From NCBI GenBank assembly GCA_036825615.1, contig DAISXY010000019.1, forward strand, positions 13,238-77,237: DNA of 64,000 bases, given 5' to 3'. Positions 35,000 to 43,884 of this stretch are shown here, one piece after another (the first letter of the stretch is position 1; every line of letters begins with the position of its first letter). The notes under the pieces are model-generated. The model saw only the letters and a program-made list of their open reading frames with translations, was not told the DNA's origin and ran no database searches. The translations under genes were made by a program, and so were the position numbers. The DNA comes from JAICXG01 sp036825615 (lineage in GTDB: Bacteria; Verrucomicrobiota; Verrucomicrobiia; Chthoniobacterales; UBA10450).

Positions 35000-36742
35000 A
35001 TGGTTGCCGATCTCTACCTCCAGTTTCGCAGTCGAACCGAGACGGCGCTGACCGCGCTGCTCAAGCTCGCGGCCGATATCCAGCGCGAACCGGAGATGCT
35101 CGACACTCTCCAGAACATGCTCAAGGACGTGCGCGAGCCGCTCCTCTTCGTCGTCGTCGGCGAGGTGAAAGCAGGCAAATCCACCCTGCTCAATGCGCTC
35201 TTTGGCCAGGAATTCTGCAAGGTCGATGTGCTCCCGGCAACCGACCGGATCTATATCTTCAAATACGGAGCGCGCGAGCAGACGATCGATGTTTCCAGTC
35301 AGATCACCGAGCGCTATCAGCCGATCGGCTTCCTCCAGGACTTCAACATCGTCGACACTCCCGGTACAAACACAATGGTGACCGAGCACCAGACGATCAC
35401 GGAAAACTTCATCCCCCGGGCCGATCTCGTTCTGTTTGTTTTTTCGGTCGTGAATCCCTGGGGCGCATCGGCCTGGGAACTCCTCCGCTTCGTCAACCAG
35501 CGCTGGCTCAAGAATGTCGTCTTTGTTCTCCAGCAGGCCGACCTGCGCGAGCATGAAGAGGTCGCGATTATCAAGCAACACCTCCGCGAAACCGCGATGC
35601 AAAAGCTCGGATTCGAGCCCCCGATTTTTGCCGTCTCCGCGCGCAAAGCTTTCCTCGCTCGCAGCTCGGGCCTGGACAAGGAACGGCTCTGGCAGGAGAG
35701 CAACTTCTCCGAGTTCGAGCAGCACATCAGCCGAATGGTGGATGAATCCCGGCATGGTTTGCCGAAACTGATCAGCTCCAGTCAAACCGCGACCGTGATT
35801 CTCTCCGACAGCGCCCGGCGCGTGCGCAATATCCTCGACACGATCGTGCGCGACGAACAACAGCTGGGCCGGCTGGAAGCGATTCTCGGCGAACGCAAGG
35901 AACAAACGCTGCGGCAGGTGGACGGTTTTCTGCGCGGGATCGAGCAGGCTTGCCGGCGCTGCGAGGCCGAGGGCGAACAACTGCTGGAACGCAATCTCTC
36001 CTTCTGGCGCACATGGCGGCTGGTTTTCGGAAAGGCTGAGTGGCAGGAGAAATTTCAAGCCGATCTCGAAACCAAGATGCGCGACCTGATCCAGCCGCAG
36101 GTCGAGAACGCTTTGCAATTACTCGAGACCGATCTGCGCAGTCTTTGGCCGCAATTGCAGGACACGATTGAGAGCCAGTTGAAGGGTGATTCGCGCCTGA
36201 GTTTGAGCCAGACCATTCCTGATTTTGCGCGCCAACGACGCGAGCTGCTCCAGGGTATCGAACTGACATTGGTCGAACGGATCGCCGGACGCGGCATGGA
36301 AGCGCAGCTCGAGCGGATGTTTCGCGACACTGCCACCTGGCTGCGTTTTCCAGCCGGGGTTGCCGCGGCGGGTGGAATTGCCACGATCATTGCGGCACTG
36401 AGCAGCGCAGCGGTCGCGGATATTACAGGCATTGTCGCCGCCTCAGCCGCCGTCATCGGAAGTGTAGTGGCCTGGGGTCGGCGGCGGAAAATTCTTTCCG
36501 AATATCATCGCCAGATGGAAGCGAAACGCGAGGAACTGGTCGCCGCAATCGAACAACAACTGCGGCATGCGATCGACCTTTTCTACGTCGAGATTGCTTC
36601 GGTGTTCGAGCCGCTCCGCGCCTTTTGCGCCGCCGAACGCAAACGCTACGACCCGCTCCTCGACCGCGTCCGGGAATTGGAAAAAATGCTCGCCCAGCTC
36701 GTCGCCGAAATGAAACGAGTCCCGGTGAAGGTGAATTTGTAG
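35000..36742 (+). CDS. bacterial dynamin-like GTPase
   Basis: A 580-aa membrane-remodelling GTPase of the dynamin family. The P-loop is GEVKAGKST at about 54-62 and the switch motif DTPGT near 118. A long predicted coiled-coil or helical stalk follows. Two adjacent hydrophobic segments (GVAAAGGIATIIAALSSAAV and ITGIVAASAAVIGSVVAWG) near 450-492 resemble the membrane paddle of cyanobacterial and other bacterial dynamins. The ATG at 35000 has GAGGAG four bases ahead and sits just after the deacetylase stop. The frame opens four codons earlier at a TTG. Function in fission, membrane repair or phage defence cannot be told from the sequence. Confidence 0.85.
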   Translation: MVADLYLQFRSRTETALTALLKLAADIQREPEMLDTLQNMLKDVREPLLFVVVGEVKAGKSTLLNALFGQEFCKVDVLPATDRIYIFKYGAREQTIDVSSQITERYQPIGFLQDFNIVDTPGTNTMVTEHQTITENFIPRADLVLFVFSVVNPWGASAWELLRFVNQRWLKNVVFVLQQADLREHEEVAIIKQHLRETAMQKLGFEPPIFAVSARKAFLARSSGLDKERLWQESNFSEFEQHISRMVDESRHGLPKLISSSQTATVILSDSARRVRNILDTIVRDEQQLGRLEAILGERKEQTLRQVDGFLRGIEQACRRCEAEGEQLLERNLSFWRTWRLVFGKAEWQEKFQADLETKMRDLIQPQVENALQLLETDLRSLWPQLQDTIESQLKGDSRLSLSQTIPDFARQRRELLQGIELTLVERIAGRGMEAQLERMFRDTATWLRFPAGVAAAGGIATIIAALSSAAVADITGIVAASAAVIGSVVAWGRRRKILSEYHRQMEAKREELVAAIEQQLRHAIDLFYVEIASVFEPLRAFCAAERKRYDPLLDRVRELEKMLAQLVAEMKRVPVKVNL

Positions 36743-36762
36743 CCGGGATCGCTGATCCCGGC
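36742..36762. terminator. hairpin between convergent genes
   Basis: A perfect 9-base stem, GCCGGGATC (36742-36750) and GATCCCGGC (36754-36762), with a 3-base loop GCT. It begins on the last base of the dynamin-like stop codon. A clean T-tract is missing on either strand, so it could be a terminator of weak type or a small palindromic repeat. Confidence 0.5.
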
Positions 36763-36822
36763 CGGGTGGAACTTGGACGGATGTTCGCCCGGGATCGATC
36801 TCCGCTACAGCTCGAGCTGCGA

Positions 36823-37662
36823 CTACTTCCGCTTCTTCGCCGGGACCTGCTCGACGAGACGCTGCTCGGTCTGACGCCGCGCGATGACGAAATTGTTGTT
36901 GTCGCCGTAATTGCGCCACGGCCCCGGCGGCACCTCCCGCACTTCGACAAATTTCCAGTCGTTAATCGAAAGCGGCCCGAGTCCGAGATAATCACGCACC
37001 GCCGGCGAAACGTCGAGGCCGGCGCCATGGTTCAGGTTCGGCTTCGGCCGTTCATTGCGAAAAACGTACTGGTAATGATCGGTCCGAAACGGCCCGCAAT
37101 CTTCCCACTGTGCGTAGCAGACCCGATTGCCGTGCCGGATCGCCACCCACCGGTCTTTGCAAACCGAATGCCCCTGCTGCACGAACGCCTGCCGGAACCA
37201 CGGCACCACCAGCGGCGCTTCGGGCTTGAACTGGCCATGCGAAACATCGTTGTAGGGCAGCGCGCAGTAGAACGGGTTCTGCCGCGGAACGAACGAGACC
37301 GGGATGTAATTGTGCCGGCGGGAAGGGTCCGGATTGTCGTAGCCGCCGTAGTTGCGCGCCCAGTCCGGGTCCCACGAACTCTTGTGATTCGGCACCGGGT
37401 TGTTCGCAGTCGGCTGTTCGCCGATCCAAAAGATGGTCGTTACGATGTCGGTCTTCCACGGGTAACGAGAAGTGGAAAAGCGCGAAGTCGTCGGGACAAA
37501 AACCTGCGGCTCGACCTTGAGGAGCGCCTGGGCCCGCAGTTTCATCGCGTAGCGTGCGAAATCGGCGCTGCTCTCGTAGGGCGACTGGGCCTGGCCGGAA
37601 CTCACGGCCATCGCAACGCATGCCAGCGTCAAGGTGAGGAGTTTGGTCGGTCTCGCCAGCAT
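36823..37662 (-). CDS. exported protein, possible double-psi beta-barrel-like fold
   Basis: A 279-aa protein. Starting at the ATG at 37662 (MLARPTKLLTLTLACVAMAV) it has a signal peptide cleaved after about SGQA. The C-terminal half has WAIRHGNRVCYAQWEDCGPFRTDHYQYVF and GAGLDVSPAVRDYLGL. The D-C-G-P...D-x-S-P-A pattern recalls RlpA-like double-psi barrels that act on or bind peptidoglycan. Earlier aromatic-rich segments (DIVTTIFWIGEQPT, SWDPDWARNYGGYDNP) are unlike RlpA. The ORF extends upstream to 37737 without a signal at its front, so the later ATG is preferred. Function not assigned. Confidence 0.72.
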   Translation of the reverse strand: MLARPTKLLTLTLACVAMAVSSGQAQSPYESSADFARYAMKLRAQALLKVEPQVFVPTTSRFSTSRYPWKTDIVTTIFWIGEQPTANNPVPNHKSSWDPDWARNYGGYDNPDPSRRHNYIPVSFVPRQNPFYCALPYNDVSHGQFKPEAPLVVPWFRQAFVQQGHSVCKDRWVAIRHGNRVCYAQWEDCGPFRTDHYQYVFRNERPKPNLNHGAGLDVSPAVRDYLGLGPLSINDWKFVEVREVPPGPWRNYGDNNNFVIARRQTEQRLVEQVPAKKRK

Positions 37663-37746
37663 GTTAGCCTTTCGTTTTAGCGAGATTGATCCCGCAGGCA
37701 AGCTTGATTCCACCTGTGTTGCCTGAGCACGATCCATTCCACCGCC

Positions 37747-39342
37747 TCAAGTGCGGCTGAGCAAGGTGTCCCGCCGAAAGCACGCACCCATTACCGGATA
37801 ATCCATCGTGTAATGCAAGCCCCGGCTTTCCTTCCGGCTCAAAGCCGAGTCGACAATCAAGGCGGCGGTGGTGGCAAGATTGCGCAGCTCGAGCAGGTCG
37901 ACCGTGATCCGGAAATTCCAGTAAAACTCCTGGATTTCCCGTTGCAGGTTGCGCAAGCGCGCGCTCGCCCGCTGAAGGCGTTTGTCGGTGCGCACGATCC
38001 CGACGTAATCCCACATCAGGCGACGGATTTCGTCCCAGTTGTGATAAATCACGACCAACTCATCCACGTCCTGCGCATCGCCCGCGACCCATTCGGGAAG
38101 AGAAAGTGAGCCTGCCGGGTGCGGCGGCGGTCGCGACCGGACGAGCGCCTCACAGGCGCGGTGGGCGAGGACCAGACCTTCGAGAAGCGAATTGCTCGCG
38201 AGCCGGTTCGCCCCATGCAACCCTGTGCAGGCCACCTCGCCGATCGCATACAAACCGGGCAGGCTCGTCGCGCCGTTGATGTCAGTCTTGACTCCGCCGC
38301 ACTGGTAATGCGCCGCCGGCACGACCGGGATCGGCTCCTTCGCCATGTCGATCCCCACGCGCAAACACGTCTCGTAAATATGCGGGAAACGTTCCTGCAA
38401 AAACGCCCGCGGCTGTCGCGTGATATCGAGGTAAACACATTGCGCGCCGGTTCGTTTCATCTCCGCGTCGATCGCGCGGGCCACGATGTCGCGCGGGGCA
38501 AGCGCGCCTTTCGGGTGCGCTTTCGCCATGAAGTCTTCGCCCTTGCCATTGCGCAGGATGCCGCCCTCGCCGCGGACCGCTTCGGAAATGAGAAACGAAG
38601 TCGCCTGCGGGTGAAAAAGGCACGTCGGATGAAACTGGACGAACTCCATGTTCGCGATCACCGCGCCCGCGCGCCACGCCATCGCGACGCCGTCGCCGGT
38701 CGCGACCGCAGGATTGGTCGTATAGAGATAAACTTTCCCGCAGCCGCCGGTGGCGAGCACGAGCCGGTCGGTCCGGAGTGTCTCGACCGTTCCGGCCAAC
38801 TCATCGAGCACGTAAACACCCAGGCAATGGTCCTCGGTCGCAAATCCCAGTTTCGCGGCGGTAATGAGGTCCACCGCCATGTGGTTTTCGAGCAGCTCGA
38901 CGTTAGGCGATCCCTGCGCCGCCCGCAGCAAGGTCGTCTCGATCTCGTAGCCGGTGAGGTCCTGGACGTGGAGCACGCGCCGTTTCGAATGACCGCCTTC
39001 GCGACCAAGATCCAATTCGCGGTGACCGGCAACGTCGCGCACGTCGAACTGCAAACCGAGCGCGATCAATTCGCGAATCCGTTCCGGGCCTTCCTTCACC
39101 ACCGTCTCGACCGCGAGCGGATCGCAAAGTCCCGCGCCCGCCTCGATCGTGTCGCGAATGTGCAGCTCGAAAGAATCTTCGTCGCTCGTGACGCAGGCGA
39201 CGCCGCCCTGCGCCCAGGCCGTGTTCGAGTCCGCGCCCTTGCGCTTCGTCACGACCGCGACGCGGCCATGTTGCGCCGCCTTGATCGCAAAGCTCAGGCC
39301 GGCAATCCCGCTCCCGATCACGACGAAGTCGAATTGCCTCAT
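37747..39342 (-). CDS. nadB: L-aspartate oxidase
   Basis: A 531-aa FAD flavoprotein that oxidises aspartate to iminoaspartate, the first step of bacterial NAD synthesis. The FAD-binding motif GSGIAGLSFA is at 10-19, the active-site region GREGGHSKRRVLH near residue 117, and the flavin domain segment LATGGCGKVYLYTTNP near 200. The C-terminal helical domain is the fumarate reductase/succinate dehydrogenase type. The start overlaps the panC stop by four bases (ATGA), so these genes are coupled. No nadA or nadC lies beside it. Confidence 0.96.
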   Translation of the reverse strand: MRQFDFVVIGSGIAGLSFAIKAAQHGRVAVVTKRKGADSNTAWAQGGVACVTSDEDSFELHIRDTIEAGAGLCDPLAVETVVKEGPERIRELIALGLQFDVRDVAGHRELDLGREGGHSKRRVLHVQDLTGYEIETTLLRAAQGSPNVELLENHMAVDLITAAKLGFATEDHCLGVYVLDELAGTVETLRTDRLVLATGGCGKVYLYTTNPAVATGDGVAMAWRAGAVIANMEFVQFHPTCLFHPQATSFLISEAVRGEGGILRNGKGEDFMAKAHPKGALAPRDIVARAIDAEMKRTGAQCVYLDITRQPRAFLQERFPHIYETCLRVGIDMAKEPIPVVPAAHYQCGGVKTDINGATSLPGLYAIGEVACTGLHGANRLASNSLLEGLVLAHRACEALVRSRPPPHPAGSLSLPEWVAGDAQDVDELVVIYHNWDEIRRLMWDYVGIVRTDKRLQRASARLRNLQREIQEFYWNFRITVDLLELRNLATTAALIVDSALSRKESRGLHYTMDYPVMGACFRRDTLLSRT

Positions 39343-40172
39343 CCGAGGAGAATGTTGTCGATCAGCCGGGTCCGACCAAAGAAGACCGCGACGGCGAGGA
39401 GCGAGCGCGGCTCAATCGTTAGGCGCGGTTGCAGATCGTCGGCTCCGACAATTTCGGCGTAATCAATCCGCGCCAGCGGAGCCGACTCGATTCTTTTCCG
39501 GACCATCGCAACGATGGCAGCGGCTGATTTCTTTTTGGAATTGGCGGCTTCAAGCAGGGCCGCACGGATAACCGGCGCCTGTGCACGTTCGTCCGCGCCC
39601 AGGTATTGATTGCGCGAGCTGAGGGCGAGCCCGTCCGGTTCGCGGACGGTTGGCCCCGGAATGATTTCGACCGCGAAATCCAGGTCGCGAACCATCCGTC
39701 GAATGATCGCGAGTTGTTGAAAATCCTTTTCCCCAAACACCGCCGCATCCGGCGCGAAGAGGTGGAATAATTTCGACACAACCGTGCAGACGCCGCGGAA
39801 GTGTCCCGGTCGCGAAGCGCCGCAAAGTCGCTCGGACAGCTTTGTTTCCTCCACAAAAGTGGAACGATCGTCCGCGTACATCTCGTTAGGCTCAGGCCGG
39901 AAGATCAGATTGACGCCCTCGACGCGGCAGATTGCTTCATCGGCTGCTTCCGGGCGGGGATAGCGAGAAAAATCGGAGCCGGGCTCGAATTGCAGCGGGT
40001 TAACGAAAATGCTGACCGCGACCTCGCCCTCGGCCCCGGCATATTCGCGCGCGAGACGGATGAGCGAAATATGTCCGGCATGCAGTGCTCCCATTGTCGG
40101 CACCAGCACCCGCGGCCTTTTCCCCGCGCGCAGCTGGCGCTCGAGGTCTGCGCGTGTCGAGACGATCTTCAC
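39339..40172 (-). CDS. panC: pantothenate synthetase
   Basis: A 277-aa enzyme that joins pantoate and beta-alanine with ATP to make pantothenate. Characteristic segments are PTMGALHAGHISLI near the N-terminus, SIFVNPLQFEPGSDFSRYPR, GEKDFQQLAIIRRMV and SSRNQYLGADER. Length is normal for the family. It lies upstream of nadB with a four-base overlap, so pantothenate and NAD precursor synthesis are cotranscribed. The octamer CCTAACGA occurs twice, as L-T (CTA-ACG) and P-N-E. Confidence 0.96.
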   Translation of the reverse strand: MKIVSTRADLERQLRAGKRPRVLVPTMGALHAGHISLIRLAREYAGAEGEVAVSIFVNPLQFEPGSDFSRYPRPEAADEAICRVEGVNLIFRPEPNEMYADDRSTFVEETKLSERLCGASRPGHFRGVCTVVSKLFHLFAPDAAVFGEKDFQQLAIIRRMVRDLDFAVEIIPGPTVREPDGLALSSRNQYLGADERAQAPVIRAALLEAANSKKKSAAAIVAMVRKRIESAPLARIDYAEIVGADDLQPRLTIEPRSLLAVAVFFGRTRLIDNILLG

Positions 40173-40182
40173 CGAGGCCTGG

Positions 40183-40995
40183 CTAGCGGGCGAAGAAAGG
40201 GTTGTGCGCTTTTTCCTCCGCCACCGTCGTGAGCGGACCGTGCCCGGGACAAAGCACAGTCTCGTCAGGCAAAGTCAGAATTTTCTCGCGATTATTTTTC
40301 ACCGCGTCGGGATAGGAAACATTGCCGCCTCCCATCGAACCGGCAAAAAGCGAGTCACCGACAATCGCGACCGGCCGCGCCAGCCCTCGGACGACGAATG
40401 TCATACCCCCGGGCGAGTGCCCCCAGGTGAGGCGTGATTCAATTTCGAGTTTTCCGACGGTGAAGGTCTTGCCTTCCTCAATCGCCTGCGCGCTCCCGGC
40501 TCGTTCGCGGCTGCCGAGATAAACGGGCGCTCCAGTTTTGCTGGCGAGGGAATCGAGATCGGCGACGTGATCCGGATGCGCGTGGGTAAGGAGAATCAAC
40601 TTGATCGTCAGGCCGTTCTTATTCGCGAACTCGAGCATGCCGGCACAGCTGGCACCGCTATCGAAGGCGACCGCCTCCTTCGTCCCGGGATCCGAGACGA
40701 GATAGGCGTTCACCTGCATGTCGTGATAGGGCGTGTTGAACTGGGCCAGACCTTCGAGCTCGATCTCGTTAGGCCGAAATTTTTCCTCGGCCAGCTCGCC
40801 GAGCGCGGCCGCGTTGAGCTGCAGGACCGGGGCAACCCGTTGCACGGTTTCGCGATTGAACTCTCCCTCGCGCAATCTTCGGATCGCCTCGACGCTCGCG
40901 CCCGATTTTTCCGCCAACTGACCGTCGGAAATCCCGAGCCCGCGCTGCGCTTTGCCAATGATGTCGGTGAAGTTGTCTTCCAGCGGAATCGCCAT
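40183..40995 (-). CDS. metallo-beta-lactamase-fold hydrolase with N-terminal helix-turn-helix
   Basis: A 270-aa fusion. Residues 1-70 are helical and look like an XRE-type DNA-binding fold (GISDGQLAEKSGASVEAIRRLREGE). Residues about 75-265 form a metallo-beta-lactamase domain with the metal motif THAHPDH, a downstream metal-binding Asp in AIVGDSLFAG and the terminal CPGHGPLTT. The HTH fused to a glyoxalase II-like hydrolase is unusual. The hydrolase may sense rather than purely catalyse, or the HTH may have become a structural lid. The ATG at 40995 (MAIPLEDNF) is preferred to the earlier frame-open ATG. It is 10 bases upstream of panC. Confidence 0.82.
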   Translation of the reverse strand: MAIPLEDNFTDIIGKAQRGLGISDGQLAEKSGASVEAIRRLREGEFNRETVQRVAPVLQLNAAALGELAEEKFRPNEIELEGLAQFNTPYHDMQVNAYLVSDPGTKEAVAFDSGASCAGMLEFANKNGLTIKLILLTHAHPDHVADLDSLASKTGAPVYLGSRERAGSAQAIEEGKTFTVGKLEIESRLTWGHSPGGMTFVVRGLARPVAIVGDSLFAGSMGGGNVSYPDAVKNNREKILTLPDETVLCPGHGPLTTVAEEKAHNPFFAR

Positions 40996-41037
40996 GCCTG
41001 CACTAAAGAACAAGCCGGCGCGCTGTCGAGGGCCGGC

Positions 41038-42453
41038 CTACGCCGCGGGCGCGGCGCCGAGCGCGGGCTCGGCCACCTGAGCGACCGCTTCGGCGCGGGC
41101 AGCCTGCTTTTTGCCTAACCAAATGCTCAGCGCGCACCAGACCGCGGCGAGCGGCGCCGCGACAAAGGAAATTCCGGTGAGCCCGAGCCCGAACGAGGTG
41201 AGCAATGGGTAGGACCACGCGCCGATCTGGTCGCCCGCGCGGTAGACGAAAGTGTCGATGAAGCTCTTGGCTTTGTATTTATCCTCCCGGCTCAGGACGG
41301 TGAAGAGGACCTCGCGCGCCGGACGCGTGACGGCAAAGTTTCCCGCCCGGCGCAGCACCTGGAAAACCGCAAGCAGCGAAAGCACCGGCACGATTCCCAT
41401 CCCGATGAAACCGAGCGTGCTGAGGACGGGAAGGAATGCCAGGGTCACTCCGACCCCAAACCATTTGAGTAAGCGCCCGGTGACAAAGAGCTGCACGACA
41501 ATGGTGATCGTGTTCACCGCCAGATCGAGCTGAGCGAAGAACGCCGTCCGGGTCGCGCGGTCGTGAAATTGATGCCCGGTGATATCCGCCTGCTGGAAAT
41601 AAACCAGAGTGCTCGTGATCGAGTGAAAAAGCATGAAGGCGCAGATGCCTAACAAATAAGGCGAGCGCACCACGTGCGAAATACCGGTGATAATCCCGCC
41701 GCCGATCGGTTGTTCCGCGCCCGCTTCCCGAACGCGCGCCGCTCGTTCCTGCTCCTGAGCGTAATCGCGCTCCTGCTCGCCTTCCTTGGGATTTCGATCA
41801 CGAGCGCGATTACGAGCACGAGCAGCAGGAGGTGCGGCAGAAGCTTCCGCCGCGGGAAAGTATTTTACGCACCAGGGCAGGATCTCGAGGAGCGCCGCGG
41901 TGATGAGAATGAGATTGGCCGCGCCCAGTTGCCTTACCAGCGATGCGGTCACAATCGGCCCGGCGATTGCGCCTAAGGAACCGCCGACGCTGATGAAAGC
42001 GAAGAGCCGCTTCGCCTGTTCGCTGTTGAAAATGTCGCTCATGAAGGCCCAGAAAAGGGTCACGACGAAAAGATTGAAGACGCTTACCCAGACGAAAAAG
42101 ACCCGCCCGACCCAGAGATTCTGCGCCGGGCTGAGCGTGCGCATCAGCAGATAAAAAATGATGAGATTGATGCTGAAAAAGCGGTAAGCGATCGGGAGAA
42201 ATCGCCGCCGCGACATTCGCGCGACGATCGCCGAGAAGAGGGTATTGGCGACCAGCATCGCACCCAGCGTGCCGGTATACATCCAGGGGAGCGCCTCGAG
42301 GCTTCCGGCCGCGCCGATGTCGTCGCGAATCGGCCGGATGACATAGTAACTGCCAAGAATGACGAAGTTGAAGAAGGCGGCGAGAAGAAGGGCGTGGAGC
42401 TCGTTAGGGCGAACATCCACCACTTTGCGCAAAAACCGAAGCGCGCCGTTCAT
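41038..42453 (-). CDS. MFS-type transporter with charged cytoplasmic insertion
   Basis: A 471-aa polytopic transporter, about 11-12 helices. The N-terminal VRPNELHALLLAAFFNFVILGSYYVIRPIRD and the block FWAFMSDIFNSEQAKRLFAFISVGGSLGA resemble the AAA/TLC nucleotide-transporter branch of the major facilitator superfamily. In that branch the proteins of free-living bacteria have uncertain substrates. Between the two halves, residues about 205-245 are extremely charged (ARARNRARDRNPKEGEQERD). That stretch is encoded by the inverted repeat at 41749-41831, so it looks inserted. Upstream lies a second copy of the same repeat. Confidence 0.8.
   Translation of the reverse strand: MNGALRFLRKVVDVRPNELHALLLAAFFNFVILGSYYVIRPIRDDIGAAGSLEALPWMYTGTLGAMLVANTLFSAIVARMSRRRFLPIAYRFFSINLIIFYLLMRTLSPAQNLWVGRVFFVWVSVFNLFVVTLFWAFMSDIFNSEQAKRLFAFISVGGSLGAIAGPIVTASLVRQLGAANLILITAALLEILPWCVKYFPAAEASAAPPAARARNRARDRNPKEGEQERDYAQEQERAARVREAGAEQPIGGGIITGISHVVRSPYLLGICAFMLFHSITSTLVYFQQADITGHQFHDRATRTAFFAQLDLAVNTITIVVQLFVTGRLLKWFGVGVTLAFLPVLSTLGFIGMGIVPVLSLLAVFQVLRRAGNFAVTRPAREVLFTVLSREDKYKAKSFIDTFVYRAGDQIGAWSYPLLTSFGLGLTGISFVAAPLAAVWCALSIWLGKKQAARAEAVAQVAEPALGAAPAA
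41749..41831. repeat. GTAATCGCGCTC inverted repeat inside transporter gene
   Basis: Perfect 12-base arms, GTAATCGCGCTC at 41761-41772 and GAGCGCGATTAC at 41802-41813, flanked by CTGCTC/GAGCAG-rich edges. The stretch before the right arm, TTTCGATCACGAGC, matches the copy at 42476-42555. The reading frame passes through it without a stop, adding a string of Arg, Asp, Glu and Gln codons to the transporter loop. Confidence 0.85.
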
Positions 42454-42475
42454 ATCAGTTCGTTAGCTCATCTCG

Positions 42476-42555
42476 AGATACTCCTGCTGCTAATCGTGCT
42501 CATGCTCATTTCGTCCTTTCGATCAGGAGCACGATTACGAGCAGGAGCAGGAGTT
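42476..42555. repeat. second copy of the inverted repeat, upstream of the transporter
   Basis: Arms TAATCGTGCTC at 42491-42501 and GAGCACGATTA at 42527-42537, preceded by CTCCTGCTGC and followed by CGAGCAGGAGCAGGAG. The spacer TTTCGATCAGGAGC matches the in-gene copy at 41790-41806. It fills most of the 120-base gap between the transporter start and the epimerase-like gene, 20-100 bases upstream of the transporter. An RNA hairpin in the leader is possible. Confidence 0.82.
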
Positions 42556-42573
42556 ATTTGGCGACGATTCACT

Positions 42574-43767
42574 CTACTTCTGCTCCTTGTGCCAGGCCGC
42601 CAGCACCTCTGCTTCACGCTCCGCGGTAATCCCGGCGCGCAGCTTCTCCTGACGCTCCTGCGGTTGCGCCTTGAACCACGCGAGGGTGTCGCGGGCGGTC
42701 TCAGCCAAAGGCCGGAAGGTCAGCCCTTTCTCGAGCGCGCGTTTGATGCTGACAGAACTGATCCCCCCGCCTTCGCCACCTGGCGGCACCCACACCGGCA
42801 TGTCACTCCAGGGCGCGACCTTTTCCTTCTCCAAAAAATCGGCCGGGACAAAGGTGAATGCCGCCTTCGAGTTGAGCGCGCTCTTTACTTGTTCCAGCAT
42901 CCCGCCGATCGTTAGGCCGGTCGCCGGTCCGGTCGCGTTGTAAATCCCGGTCGCGCCCTGCTCCGCCATCCGGATCGTCCACTCCGCCAGGTCGCGTGCG
43001 TCGATGAATTGCACCGGATCAGTCGGCTTACCCGGCGCAAGCACTTCCCCGCCGCGTTCAATCCGCACCGGCCAATAAGTAAAGCGATCGGTCTCATCGC
43101 CCGGCCCGACGATAAGTCCGGGCCGAATAATGCAGGTCTTTCCGGGAAACCATTTCGCCGCTTCCTTCTCCGACTCCACCTTGAGCGGACCATAGAGAGC
43201 AAACTTCGAGGCGATGACGCTTTCGCGCGTTTCCTTCATCGCGTCCTCACCCTCGTAGCTATTAAGCTTCGCCGTCTCGTCGGAGCCGGCTTTCAGGTCA
43301 TCGGTGTAAACAGAAATGGTCGAGATGAAGATGTAGTGATCGACCTTGCCCTTGAGGATTTGGCCAACATCGCGCACCCATTTCGGCAACATCGTGGGGT
43401 TATCAATCACCACATCCCAGTGGCGGCCCTTGAGCGCATCAAGCTGGCCGGTGTTGCGATCGCCTACCAACTGCTCCACGCCGGCCGGGAGCAAGCCCGG
43501 ATGAGTCTTGCCGCGATTAAACACCGTGACCTTATGCCCGCGTGCGACCGCGTATTTCACCTGGAATGGGCCGGTGAACCCGGTCCCACCGAGGATCAGA
43601 ATCTTGAGCGGCTTCGGCGCTTTGCCCACGTTTGTCGGGTTGTAGCTCGGCGCAACATAAGCCGGCTGGGCGGGGCTGGGCGAGGATGAAGGCGCGGGCG
43701 CTGGAGTTGCCGCGAGGACTGCGACAGCCGGATGAAGAGCAAGCAAGGCGAGGAGTCGGAGTTTCAT
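42574..43767 (-). CDS. exported NAD-dependent epimerase/dehydratase-like protein
   Basis: A 397-aa short-chain dehydrogenase of the extended epimerase type. Starting at the ATG at 43767 (MKLRLLALLALHPAVAVLAA), a signal peptide is present, then a Pro/Ser/Ala linker, then the Rossmann fold with the NAD motif GGTGFTG (ILILGGTGFTGPF). The catalytic region shows SVYTDD in place of the usual YxxxK context, with ALYGPLKVESEK nearby as the likely Tyr-x-x-x-Lys. Export of an NAD-dependent enzyme is odd. The frame extends upstream to 43854 but the extra residues carry no signal features. Divergent from the Cys-rich peptide gene. Confidence 0.85.
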   Translation of the reverse strand: MKLRLLALLALHPAVAVLAATPAPAPSSSPSPAQPAYVAPSYNPTNVGKAPKPLKILILGGTGFTGPFQVKYAVARGHKVTVFNRGKTHPGLLPAGVEQLVGDRNTGQLDALKGRHWDVVIDNPTMLPKWVRDVGQILKGKVDHYIFISTISVYTDDLKAGSDETAKLNSYEGEDAMKETRESVIASKFALYGPLKVESEKEAAKWFPGKTCIIRPGLIVGPGDETDRFTYWPVRIERGGEVLAPGKPTDPVQFIDARDLAEWTIRMAEQGATGIYNATGPATGLTIGGMLEQVKSALNSKAAFTFVPADFLEKEKVAPWSDMPVWVPPGGEGGGISSVSIKRALEKGLTFRPLAETARDTLAWFKAQPQERQEKLRAGITAEREAEVLAAWHKEQK

Positions 43768-43884
43768 GCCGCGACTGTTATTGACCTGATTCTCGATTGC
43801 GGCAAGTGGACCCTGAGGGGGGATGGCAAGATTTGCATAACTTTTCACAAACATTATCTGGCACGATCGCAGCTTATCGTTAGA

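Noticed and set aside
34122..36742. Deacetylase plus dynamin-like GTPase as a phage-defence pair
   Set aside because: Dynamin-like proteins occur in some defence systems, but the partner here is an ordinary NodB deacetylase, the locus has no other defence genes, and housekeeping envelope roles explain both.
43732..43884. Upstream extension of the Cys-rich peptide frame to 43732
   Set aside because: It would overlap the start of the divergent epimerase-like gene, and the signal peptide begins directly after the ATG at 43885.
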